A DNA stretch of 8,058 bases, from NCBI GenBank assembly GCA_948960675.1, contig CARDPF010000138.1, forward strand, positions 1 through 8,058, given 5' to 3'. Shown here one piece after another: positions 1 to 6,384 of the stretch. A program made the position numbers and the translations under genes. The stretch is from an uncultured Eisenbergiella sp. (GTDB lineage: Bacteria; Bacillota; Clostridia; Lachnospirales; Lachnospiraceae). Each line of letters starts with the position of its first letter. The stretch's first letter is position 1. The notes beneath the pieces were generated by a model. It was not told the origin of the DNA. It worked only from the letters and a program-made list of their open reading frames with translations, and ran no database searches.

Positions 1-48
1 CGACCACCGAGATCTACACTCTTTCCCTACACGACGCTCTTCCGATCT
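1..48 (+). other. Illumina TruSeq universal adapter left on the contig end (artefact)
   Basis: These bases match, from memory, the 3' 48 nt of the Illumina TruSeq universal adapter, ending in the diagnostic GCTCTTCCGATCT. No i5 index lies between the GATCTACAC and TCTTTCCC blocks, which fits the non-indexed universal adapter. Adapter followed by insert on this strand equals insert followed by reverse-complement adapter on the other, as expected from untrimmed read-through. It is therefore not genomic, and it marks the true assembly end. It also creates a false TAG stop (minus strand, 47-49) for the DUF5672 gene, because two of that codon's bases come from the adapter. Confidence 0.97.
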
Positions 49-292
49 AGTCCCCCAATTCATACAGCATCTTATAATTAAAGCAGTCTATATCCGTCAG
101 CTTTGTCGTCTTTGCAAAGCGGATCCGCCCCGGCAGATAGACCGGCCTTTTGTGGGAAATCAGTACGGCATCCCCAAAATCAATGCCCCGCATACTGTAA
201 AGCATCGCTTTGACCGTCTCCATCACCTTCACGCTGGTCATCGCCATCAAAGTTACGTCCGGCAGCTGCAGCCTTCCATTTTTCCATTCCAT
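49..292 (-). CDS. DUF5672 family protein, N-terminal part only (3' end cut by contig end)
   Basis: Eighty-one codons are visible from an ATG at 290-292, chosen because a perfect AAAGGAG lies 9 nt upstream. The protein begins MEWKNGRLQLPDVTLMAMTS and continues with a segment rich in VMETVKAMLYSMRGIDFG and then KTTKLTDIDCFNYKMLYELGD. This matches my memory of the start of DUF5672 proteins: an 'LP.VTL.A.TSV', then 'AL.YS...I.FG', then 'I....YN..ML.EL' pattern. The family occurs in surface polysaccharide loci and is thought to be glycosyltransferase-like, but I know of no characterised activity. The apparent stop (47-49) is adapter-derived. The first genomic base of that codon gives a codon starting with T, compatible with Tyr. 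A longer in-frame extension upstream of this ATG would read through the palindrome and is unlikely. The gene is separated from its neighbour by a 564-bp repeat-rich gap, so it may have its own promoter. Confidence 0.78.
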
Positions 293-301
293 GTGGTGGG
301 T

Positions 302-308
302 CTCCTTT
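302..308 (-). promoter_or_regulatory. Ribosome binding site of the DUF5672 gene
   Basis: The minus strand reads AAAGGAG, then a 9-nt spacer, then ATG at 290-292. It fixes this ATG as the start, against the in-frame Met further upstream, which would be translated from inside the palindromic element. The site lies 16 bases from the edge of that element, so the hairpin would sit just upstream of the ribosome landing site in the mRNA. Confidence 0.8.
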
Positions 309-323
309 CTGGTGGCGGGGGAG

Positions 324-468
324 GACGCCCGCGCCAACGGTGTGCCCTCTTTGGACACGCTCCCGCTCCGAAAACGCGTAGCGGCACGTAGGGCTGTAAA
401 GGACACAGCCCAAGTGCCGACGCGTTTTCAAGGGTCCCGCAGAGGGCACACCGCCGGCGCGGGCTGTC
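324..468. repeat. Imperfect palindrome, arms of about 65-75 bp (MITE/REP-like)
   Basis: The left arm (324-397) pairs with the right arm (405-468) around a 7-nt loop (398-404). Paired blocks are 338-350 with 441-453 (13 bp perfect), 370-379 with 420-429 (GAAAACGCGT/ACGCGTTTTC, 10 bp), 383-387 with 414-418, and 391-397 with 405-411 (GGGCTGT/ACAGCCC). Outer GC-rich blocks near 324-335 and 456-468 also pair, with a 1-base offset. Small indels separate the blocks, so the arms have diverged. It is non-coding and would form a stable hairpin in the DUF5672 leader. It could be a non-autonomous mobile element, a dispersed REP-like repeat or a leader structure; only genome-wide copy number can decide. 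Confidence 0.82.
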
Positions 469-576
469 TTGCGACAGCCGCAAGGAGGAGAGTGCCGCTG
501 CGATGGAATACAATGGGCGTCAGGATATTGCCTGCCACTTCCACTCCCTATCCAAACGGCGTGCGGGAACATGACT

Positions 577-855
577 GAATTTCTGTCTGTGCGGTCCGGA
601 AGCCGCCGTTCCTCCCGCCCCTGGCCTACCGGCTTTTCGCATCCCTGGCTTGCGGACGGAGAAATTTTGGCAAAGACCTGATCATTCCTGTCCCTAAGCG
701 CGAACTGTTTGAGCGCAGCGAGTTTTCGCGCTTAGGGGCAGTTTGGAATGAGAAGGGATTTGACAAAAATTTCCCGTCCGCAAGCCCGGATGCGAAAAGC
801 CGGTAGGCCAGGGGCGGGAGGGGCGGCGGTTTCCGGACCGCGCAGGCAGAAATTC
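577..855. repeat. Long imperfect palindrome, arms of about 130 bp (MITE/REP-like)
   Basis: The outer ends are GAATTTCTG (577-585) and CAGAAATTC (847-855). The arms run inward with a few substitutions and small indels to a central hairpin, CCCTAAGCGCGAA at 692-704 against TTCGCGCTTAGGG at 725-737, with a loop around 707-720. The longest uninterrupted pairing is 611-644 with 788-821, 34 bp, and another 11 bp pairs nearby (CTTGCGGACGG at 649-659). Pairing stops abruptly outside 577 and 855. No obvious target-site duplication is seen and no coding capacity exists. The right end lies 1 nt from the stop codon of the GT11-like gene, so the structure forms the immediate 3' end of that transcript. It lacks a T tract, so it is not a textbook intrinsic terminator. 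A non-autonomous transposable element or a large intergenic repeat is the most likely identity. Confidence 0.88.
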
Positions 856-856
856 C

Positions 857-1891
857 TCACTTTCCCCCCCGCACACCCCGCACCCTGCGCATTGCTCCCC
901 GGTAGAGGCGGGCAAGGCGGTAGGCGGTGTAGCGCAGGCGGCTGGTACACTGCCAGCAGGCTTTGCGGACGCCCTCCGGCCTTTGGTTTAAGCGGGCATA
1001 CTCCCGGGAGGTCTGCTTATAGCGTTCCAGTTCGTCCCGGCACTCCTGCGCGGTAAACACCCTTCCCTTCCGGTCCATATAATGCCAGCCGGTATAAATA
1101 TTCTGCTCCGAGGCCCAGTACCCGTTGGACACGTTATGCCGCGCCCAATACTTCGGGGCCAGGATATACTGCACGGTATCGCTGGTCAGGGCCGGGAAAT
1201 ACGTAAAGGAGGAATTTGCCAGCAGCAGGTACCTGGCATTTTTCAAGATGGAATAATCCTTTGCCAAGTCAAAATTACAGGCGGGTATTCCCGGCAGGAT
1301 TTTACCGGCCTCCCGCACATCGTTGGTGATGATCATAAATTCCATCTTGGGGTCGATCTTTTTCATCTGCTTCATGCCGTCCATCCAATATTTTTTGCGC
1401 AGAAACAATTCCGGAAAATCCATGTAATCGGAGCAGCGCAAATGGAGAATACACAGATGGTCCCGGGAGAATTCCCGGCAGTCATACTCGGGCTTTACCG
1501 CCAGCCATTTTCGGATTTCGTCCCGGTATTCGTAAAAATAGTCCTCCGCCTGCAGATTGCCCAAAAGCAGTGTATTGTCCGGCACGGCAAACAGTTCCCG
1601 GTCCGTCCCCGCCACATAACAGCCGTGGGTCATGTCATGACGGGAGTTGCCCATAAACAGCCGCTCCTCCCGTTCCCGATACACCCGGGCAAAATCTTCC
1701 TCCACAGCGTCCACGCCCATATCCAAATCCATGAAATACAGGCCGCACCGGCTGTGGATATTGTTGGCCAGCGTTTCCCCGCCCAATATGGCAAAATCCA
1801 ATCCCCGCTTCTTGGCAAGGCAGCGGGTGGCCACATAGCAAAACAGCTGGTTTCCCAATCCCTGCCCCTCTGATAATTTGGTCCCAAGCAT
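857..1891 (-). CDS. Divergent GT11-like (alpha-1,2-fucosyltransferase family) glycosyltransferase
   Basis: This is a 344-residue, probably cytoplasmic enzyme with no signal peptide or membrane span. It keeps the GT11 layout: GQGLGNQLF at residues 9-17 (N-terminal nucleotide-sugar region), HLRCSDY at 150-156 (the HxRxGDY donor-binding motif), TND at 189-191, and ANSSFTYFPALTS at 225-237 (equivalent to NSSFSWWGA). His, the first Arg and Asp of the donor motif remain, but the second Arg is Cys and Gly is Ser, and the WWGA part is replaced. By family it would transfer fucose from GDP-fucose, or a related sugar, to a surface glycan; the donor and linkage are uncertain. Residues 291-344 form a basic tail (16 Lys/Arg against 2 acidic residues) beyond the usual length of about 290-300. 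The ATG at 1889-1891 has GGGGAG 5 nt upstream. The gene follows the DUF6056-like gene by 62 bp and ends 1 nt from a long palindrome. Confidence 0.82.
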   Translation of the reverse strand: MLGTKLSEGQGLGNQLFCYVATRCLAKKRGLDFAILGGETLANNIHSRCGLYFMDLDMGVDAVEEDFARVYREREERLFMGNSRHDMTHGCYVAGTDRELFAVPDNTLLLGNLQAEDYFYEYRDEIRKWLAVKPEYDCREFSRDHLCILHLRCSDYMDFPELFLRKKYWMDGMKQMKKIDPKMEFMIITNDVREAGKILPGIPACNFDLAKDYSILKNARYLLLANSSFTYFPALTSDTVQYILAPKYWARHNVSNGYWASEQNIYTGWHYMDRKGRVFTAQECRDELERYKQTSREYARLNQRPEGVRKACWQCTSRLRYTAYRLARLYRGAMRRVRGVRGGK

Positions 1892-1953
1892 ATAAACTCC
1901 CCTATCGGAAACGATTGCACCGCCTGTTACGGTTTTGTCGTATCACCTTATTC

Positions 1954-3546
1954 TTAATCCGCTACTTTTTGTACCGTGAGACTGTTTTTCCCGTAATACC
2001 CCACGATCGCTATATTAATCCAGTAATCCGGGCTTCCCTCATTGCCCACGTCTTCCTTAAACAGCAAATATGGCCGGGCCGTCAGGGGCGTGATTACCAC
2101 ATCCAAAACGGCTTCGTCGTTGTAAAGCGCAAACCGCTCCCGGTTTTCTTCATCATACCGCACCGCCTCGCCATTTGCAAGACAGCGCAGCGCTGAAACG
2201 GACGTATACGTATTTTTGTCCGCCGCCAGCAAAAAGACGGCTCCCATCCACAAAAACCCGATTGCCGACCATGTCATGGACTTTTTCCCCACCTCTTTTG
2301 CGATACAAACGGGCAGGCTTTTGGGCCGGTTGGCCAGACACCATCCCAGCCAGTTGACCAGATTGAAAAAGACCAGCAGATACAGCACAATCCGCATCAC
2401 GTTTTTACAGCGGTCCGGTCCTTCGCTGGAGGTCGCGTACAGCGTCGGCGTAAACATCGCCGCAAACAGGCAGACGCTGACCGCCAATGCCACAACGGGA
2501 CGCAAAAACGAAGCTTTCCCATGCGAATCCTCTACATGGCTGACCATCCGCCATATCACCGGGCACAATACCGCAAAACCGGCCAGCACCAGCGGCGTCA
2601 TCCACTCCGTCACAAAAACCGCCGCCCAGTAAAAGGATAAAACCACCGCCCGGACGGCTCCCATCCCCTCCGCAGTCGTCTCCCGGATGTTGTTGCCGGG
2701 CGCAAGCACATTCATGCCAAAGCCCGCCAATGTTACCAAAAGCGGAAGCGCCAGCCAAAGCTGCCGTTTCTCCCCTGCTCCCCCCTCCAAAACCTTTCCA
2801 AACAACACCCGGCAGACCCTGTCGGATGCCTGTTTTTTGGAACCAACCGCCGCAAACAACAGGCTGTACCCGCAAAACAAAACCGCCAGAATGCATGCCT
2901 GCAGACCCGTCAGCAAATTCGCCCCGCCCAGCACAAAGGCAAGCAGGCAGGACAGCGCCAGCAAAAGCATGCGCGCGCCTTTTTTTTCGGCCTTGCGAAA
3001 GCCCATAAACACAGCCGTCTGAAAAAACAGCGCGGACTCCATAAACACATAATGTACCGCGCCGTTATACCAATACAGCCCGTCCGTGGGCGCCACCATG
3101 GTCTCAACGGCGAGAAACAGTAAGACCAGCACACAGGCTCCGGCCTGATACCCCCAAGCCCCCACATATTTTTTCAATACCACATACAAAAGCGCAAACA
3201 TGCTTCCCGCCAGCATTCCCGTCATAAGAAAAGTGGTAAGAAAATACCATTTTTCCTGCCCGATGCCCGGAGACAGGGTCATCAGAAAGATGGAAGAATA
3301 GGTTCCCTGCCAGTTATGCCAGTATTGTGCCGTGGTCTTTGCCGCCGCCCGCAGCACCTCCCAAACCGACCCGGTGCTTTGCCATGCCGCATGGGTCGCC
3401 GCACCGTAAATATAGTCGTCGCAATTGGGCGCCGCATAAAAGGACAAAACCCAGACCGGAACCATACTTGCCAAAACTACCGCCAGCATCCCCCAAAAAA
3501 TCCATTTATCAGGCTGTTCCTTCATCTTCAACCACAAATTTTTCAT
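1954..3546 (-). CDS. DUF6056-like polytopic membrane protein, possible GT-C-type enzyme
   Basis: This is a 530-residue integral membrane protein with roughly ten or more hydrophobic segments. A short basic N-terminus precedes the first span (about 15-37). Then come NCDDY at 41-45 in the first outside loop, WHNWQGTY at 76-83, DGLYWYNGAVHY at 155-166, and APGNNIRE at 282-289. A last span at about 425-442 is followed by a soluble tail of about 90 residues, probably outside the cell. These motifs match my memory of DUF6056 proteins in polysaccharide loci. Acidic residues in the first loop after TM1 are typical of GT-C enzymes using polyprenyl-phosphate sugars, so a sugar-transfer role is plausible but inferred. 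The ATG at 3544-3546 is chosen, with weak GGGA upstream. An in-frame TTG at 3607-3609 would add 21 residues (MRKRRLSAVQ...) and is a real alternative. It follows the ABC gene by 91 bp (28 bp from the TTG). Confidence 0.8.
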   Translation of the reverse strand: MKNLWLKMKEQPDKWIFWGMLAVVLASMVPVWVLSFYAAPNCDDYIYGAATHAAWQSTGSVWEVLRAAAKTTAQYWHNWQGTYSSIFLMTLSPGIGQEKWYFLTTFLMTGMLAGSMFALLYVVLKKYVGAWGYQAGACVLVLLFLAVETMVAPTDGLYWYNGAVHYVFMESALFFQTAVFMGFRKAEKKGARMLLLALSCLLAFVLGGANLLTGLQACILAVLFCGYSLLFAAVGSKKQASDRVCRVLFGKVLEGGAGEKRQLWLALPLLVTLAGFGMNVLAPGNNIRETTAEGMGAVRAVVLSFYWAAVFVTEWMTPLVLAGFAVLCPVIWRMVSHVEDSHGKASFLRPVVALAVSVCLFAAMFTPTLYATSSEGPDRCKNVMRIVLYLLVFFNLVNWLGWCLANRPKSLPVCIAKEVGKKSMTWSAIGFLWMGAVFLLAADKNTYTSVSALRCLANGEAVRYDEENRERFALYNDEAVLDVVITPLTARPYLLFKEDVGNEGSPDYWINIAIVGYYGKNSLTVQKVAD

Positions 3547-3637
3547 ATCCGTTCCCATCCCGTCTATGGTCACCGGCCATTGCACTGCCGACAACCGCCT
3601 TTTACGCAAACCGTCTTCCCGCCAGATTTAGGCCTTT

Positions 3638-5395
3638 TTAACGCTCCTGTCCCAATGTGGTCCGCGTGATTTTTCCCTTGTCCACCTTATAAATCATATC
3701 ACAATTTTCGATGGTGCGCAGCCTGTGCGCAATGATAATCAGCGTTTTCCTGCCATGGAAGCTGTCGATGGCCTCCATGATGGCGGTCTCCGTATCCGTA
3801 TCCAAAGCGCTTGTGGCCTCGTCGAATACCAAAATTTCCGGATTATGGTACAGAGCCCTGGCAATGCCCAGCCGCTGCCGCTGCCCGCCGGAGAGACGCA
3901 CTCCCCGGTCCCCTACGGTCATATCCAGGCCTTCCTCCAGCCCTTCCACAAACTCCTTCATCTGCGCCTCTTTTAGTACCTCCCAGATCCGTGCGTCGTC
4001 GATCTCATCCCTGGCCACACCGAACGCGATGTTTTCCCGGATGGAATCGTCCGTTAAGTAAATGGATTGGGGAATATAACCCACATGGGAAAGCCAGGAT
4101 TCATAATTTTCAAAAATATCCCGGCCGTCGCAATAAATGTTGCCGCTGCGCACCCGAAGCAGCCCCAAAAGCACATCCACCGCCGTGCTCTTGCCCGACC
4201 CGGAAGGCCCCATAATGCCCACGGATTTCCCCACAGGAACCACCATGTCGGCATGATCCAGCACAATTTTGTCACTCTCCGGATAGACATAGGTCACATC
4301 CGCCATCCGGATTTCCTTCTTTAGCACCATCGGTGCCGTCTGCGGTTTTTCCTCCCTCTCATACTTCCCGTGCAGCCGGTAAGATGTAAAATCCACATTT
4401 TCATATACATAATTGACGCTGGGCTCATAGAAGGAAATGTTCCCGATGTGGGTATTGATTCGGTTGATGGAGGGCATCAGCCGCATTGCCGCCACCGCAA
4501 AGGCACTGATCTGGGGCACCAGCTGCGACAAATCCGCACTGGTCACAATACACACCGCCAAATACCCCAAAATCCCACAGATGCAAAATGTCTCCAGCAG
4601 CATACGGGGCATGCTGTTAAGTACCTGGTAATTGGAGGCAATCCTGGCATTGCGCACGGAATATTTGCCGAAATTGGAGGCAAAATAATGTTCTTTATTC
4701 AGTATCTTTACATCTTTAATCCCGTAAATAGACTGCAGCCGCCATTTTCCCATCTGGCTCTGCAGGCGCTGGGTAGTGCTTCCCCACCGGTTTAGCAACG
4801 GACGCAGCCCTCTGGTAATCACCAGCGTCATTCCCACCATAATCCCCAGCAGCATGATCGTCATGACCGGGCTTTTCACCAGAAGAAAAATACCCAGCAC
4901 GGCAGACACCATCAATTCCGTGGCCAGCTGGATAAACTCCATCAGCACCGAAAAAACCTTGGGCACATCCCCGTCGATGGTCCGAAAGATCGTGGGAATG
5001 TCCGCGTTTAAGTAAAACTCGTAGGGACGGTTTAAATATTCCTCCAGCATGTAGCTGATCGTGGCCGATTGGTTTTTATTGACGAAGCGGGACTGCACCC
5101 AAATTTGCAAAAGCAGATACGCATTTTTGACAAAATAAGCCGCCATCACGGCAAAAATCAACACCAGCATCCATTCCGACGGCGTATCGTAGGGCAAAAA
5201 TTTCCCCAGAAACCGGATGTAATCCTTTTCCACCAGCCGCTCCGGACTCATCACGCCTTCCACCACGGGCATAATCAGGCCTACCCCCAGCATTTCCAGC
5301 AGCGCGCCGATAAAAATCATAACGCCCAGCCACATGACCCTGCGCTTCTGTCCCCTGTTCAAAATGTGCGTCAGTTTTTTTAAAATCCCAAACAT
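3638..5395 (-). CDS. ABC exporter with fused membrane and ATPase domains (lipid-linked glycan flippase type)
   Basis: This is a complete 585-residue half-transporter that should work as a homodimer. Six hydrophobic segments lie near residues 19-43, 75-97, 155-175, 177-197, 266-286 and 291-310. The ATPase domain (about 360-585) has Walker A GPSGSGKST (396-404), Q-loop Gln443, signature LSGGQ (501-505), Walker B ILVFDE (521-526), D-loop SALD (529-532) and switch His557. All key residues are intact, so it should hydrolyse ATP. Placement between two GT11 genes and two membrane proteins of glycan loci suggests a PglK/MsbA-like flippase moving a lipid-linked glycan outwards. The substrate is inferred from context; sequence alone does not exclude a peptide or drug exporter. 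The ATG at 5393-5395 has a perfect AAAGGAG 5 nt upstream. It follows the fucosyltransferase gene by 24 bp, so co-transcription is very likely. Confidence 0.93.
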   Translation of the reverse strand: MFGILKKLTHILNRGQKRRVMWLGVMIFIGALLEMLGVGLIMPVVEGVMSPERLVEKDYIRFLGKFLPYDTPSEWMLVLIFAVMAAYFVKNAYLLLQIWVQSRFVNKNQSATISYMLEEYLNRPYEFYLNADIPTIFRTIDGDVPKVFSVLMEFIQLATELMVSAVLGIFLLVKSPVMTIMLLGIMVGMTLVITRGLRPLLNRWGSTTQRLQSQMGKWRLQSIYGIKDVKILNKEHYFASNFGKYSVRNARIASNYQVLNSMPRMLLETFCICGILGYLAVCIVTSADLSQLVPQISAFAVAAMRLMPSINRINTHIGNISFYEPSVNYVYENVDFTSYRLHGKYEREEKPQTAPMVLKKEIRMADVTYVYPESDKIVLDHADMVVPVGKSVGIMGPSGSGKSTAVDVLLGLLRVRSGNIYCDGRDIFENYESWLSHVGYIPQSIYLTDDSIRENIAFGVARDEIDDARIWEVLKEAQMKEFVEGLEEGLDMTVGDRGVRLSGGQRQRLGIARALYHNPEILVFDEATSALDTDTETAIMEAIDSFHGRKTLIIIAHRLRTIENCDMIYKVDKGKITRTTLGQER

Positions 5396-5419
5396 CCCTG
5401 CTCCTTTTTCCCCGTTTTT

Positions 5420-6334
5420 TCAGATAACGGTCATTTCTTCCGTATAAATGTCCCGGCATTCTTCCCGGTCATAAACCTGCCCGTCTCCCGTCCGGTTCAG
5501 CCACCTCGCCGGGGCCATCACCCTTTTATCCGGATTCTGGTTCAGCCATGCCCCCCACCAGGAAAACGAACTGTTTGCCATGATCTGGTGACGGCATCTG
5601 CTCATCAGGTACAAATCCACATACCCGGTATCCTCGTCGCTTCCCTCCACCGTCACACAGTCCGGCCCGTCGTAATGCGCCTTCACCCACGGGGTGTCAT
5701 TGGAAAAAAAGAAAAACACGGCGCCGGGAATTTGTTTGCGGACGGCTTCCATTGCTCTTTTATAATAATCCTCCCCGCAAATTCCTACATAAAGCCCACG
5801 GTATCTGGGATCCAGATAATCCCCCCGCCGGATATGCACCCCCACCGAGGCGCAGGAACAAATCCGCCTTTCATACTCCCGCTGGCTTGGGGACAATGAA
5901 AGATTCCGGAACCGGTACGCTTCCCGCACTTTGTCTCTCACCGGGGCAAAATATTTCTCCGACTGAAAACATCCCAGAAGCAGGACCGGATCCTTTTCCA
6001 GAACCGCCGGATCATAATTCACGCTATATTCCCGGTAGGAGAGATCCCTGCGCCCCATCAGTTTGCGCCGAATCCGGCATGCCGGTCCAAGGGAGGAATC
6101 CGTCAGGCTAACATATTCCTTTTGGGTCAGGCGCGCATAGTGCAGCACATCCCCCGTCCTTTCGTCCTCCTGACAGCCGATTCCAAACACCGAAAGCGCC
6201 AGCCTGCGGTTCCCGGCCCCATAACAGGTAAAATCATCAATTTTCACCTCCCTGCCCATGGCCTTTAGCCGCAGATACAAGGCATATTCAAACATCTGGT
6301 TGCCCAGTCCCCCGGACAGCTGCACCCCCACCAT
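5420..6334 (-). CDS. GT11 family alpha-1,2-fucosyltransferase-like enzyme
   Basis: This is a 304-residue soluble enzyme, the usual length for bacterial GT11. Canonical motifs are present: GGLGNQMF at 8-15, HIRRGDY at 167-173 (GDP-fucose binding, with both Arg residues and Asp), SND at 211-213, and MANSSFSWWGAWL at 252-264. The family moves fucose from GDP-fucose to the 2-position of a sugar, usually galactose; the acceptor here is unknown. The ATG at 6332-6334 is chosen because MVGVQLSGGLGNQ is the normal family N-terminus and GAGGGAG lies 7 nt upstream. An upstream in-frame ATG (6386-6388) overlaps the previous gene's stop as ATGA and would add 18 residues with no ribosome binding site; translational coupling there cannot be excluded. 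The gene sits between the large membrane protein and the ABC exporter. No GDP-fucose synthesis gene is in view. Confidence 0.92.
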   Translation of the reverse strand: MVGVQLSGGLGNQMFEYALYLRLKAMGREVKIDDFTCYGAGNRRLALSVFGIGCQEDERTGDVLHYARLTQKEYVSLTDSSLGPACRIRRKLMGRRDLSYREYSVNYDPAVLEKDPVLLLGCFQSEKYFAPVRDKVREAYRFRNLSLSPSQREYERRICSCASVGVHIRRGDYLDPRYRGLYVGICGEDYYKRAMEAVRKQIPGAVFFFFSNDTPWVKAHYDGPDCVTVEGSDEDTGYVDLYLMSRCRHQIMANSSFSWWGAWLNQNPDKRVMAPARWLNRTGDGQVYDREECRDIYTEEMTVI

Positions 6335-6341
6335 ATCCCTT

Positions 6342-6348
6342 CTCCCTC
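6342..6348 (-). promoter_or_regulatory. Ribosome binding site deciding the start of the GT11 fucosyltransferase gene
   Basis: The minus strand reads GAGGGAG, then a 7-nt spacer, then ATG at 6332-6334. The competing ATG at 6386-6388, which overlaps the upstream stop, has no purine-rich site in front of it. This supports the shorter protein, which also matches the family N-terminus. Confidence 0.65.
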
Positions 6349-6384
6349 TTTGTTTTACGTTTTCCAAGCCCAAAGGATGCCCCT

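Larger units (their letters stand above)
293..856. other. 564-bp non-coding gap holding two long palindromes
   Basis: No credible gene is seen on either strand. Open frames here overlap the palindromes, have arginine/proline/glycine-rich low-information translations and lack a good ribosome binding site. Contents from right to left, in the direction of transcription: palindrome 577-855; an unremarkable spacer at about 485-576; a small alternative hairpin around 462-484 (GGCTGTC/GACAGCC with a 4-nt loop, or CTTGCG/CGCAAG); palindrome 324-468; and the DUF5672 ribosome binding site. I found no convincing -35/-10 pair, riboswitch or intrinsic terminator with a T tract. Confidence 0.75.

Noticed and set aside
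293..406. N-terminal extension of the DUF5672 protein
   Set aside because: The extra 38 residues would be translated from the palindrome arm, and the strong AAAGGAG at 302-308 points to the internal ATG at 290-292.
180..572. Minus-strand open frame of 130 codons across the palindrome and the DUF5672 start
   Set aside because: It runs through the 324-468 palindrome, lacks a ribosome binding site and overlaps the DUF5672 start in another frame.
485..576. Promoter for the DUF5672 gene, with TTGGAT and CAATAT as -35/-10
   Set aside because: The match to consensus is poor and the spacing is about 19 nt. It cannot be told from chance.
577..855. Intrinsic (rho-independent) terminator after the GT11-like gene
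   Set aside because: The structure is far longer than a normal terminator hairpin and no T tract follows on the minus strand.
577..855. Fold-back assembly or amplification chimera
   Set aside because: The arms differ by many scattered substitutions and indels, whereas a fresh fold-back artefact would have near-identical arms. Read mapping would settle it.
293..856. CRISPR array, tRNA or other structured RNA gene
   Set aside because: There are no regularly spaced direct repeats, no cloverleaf and no recognisable RNA family. Only inverted repeats are present.
1082..1873. 263-codon open frame on the plus strand
   Set aside because: It is antisense to the GT11-like gene, which carries clear family motifs. 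The plus-strand translation has no recognisable domain and is a codon-bias shadow.
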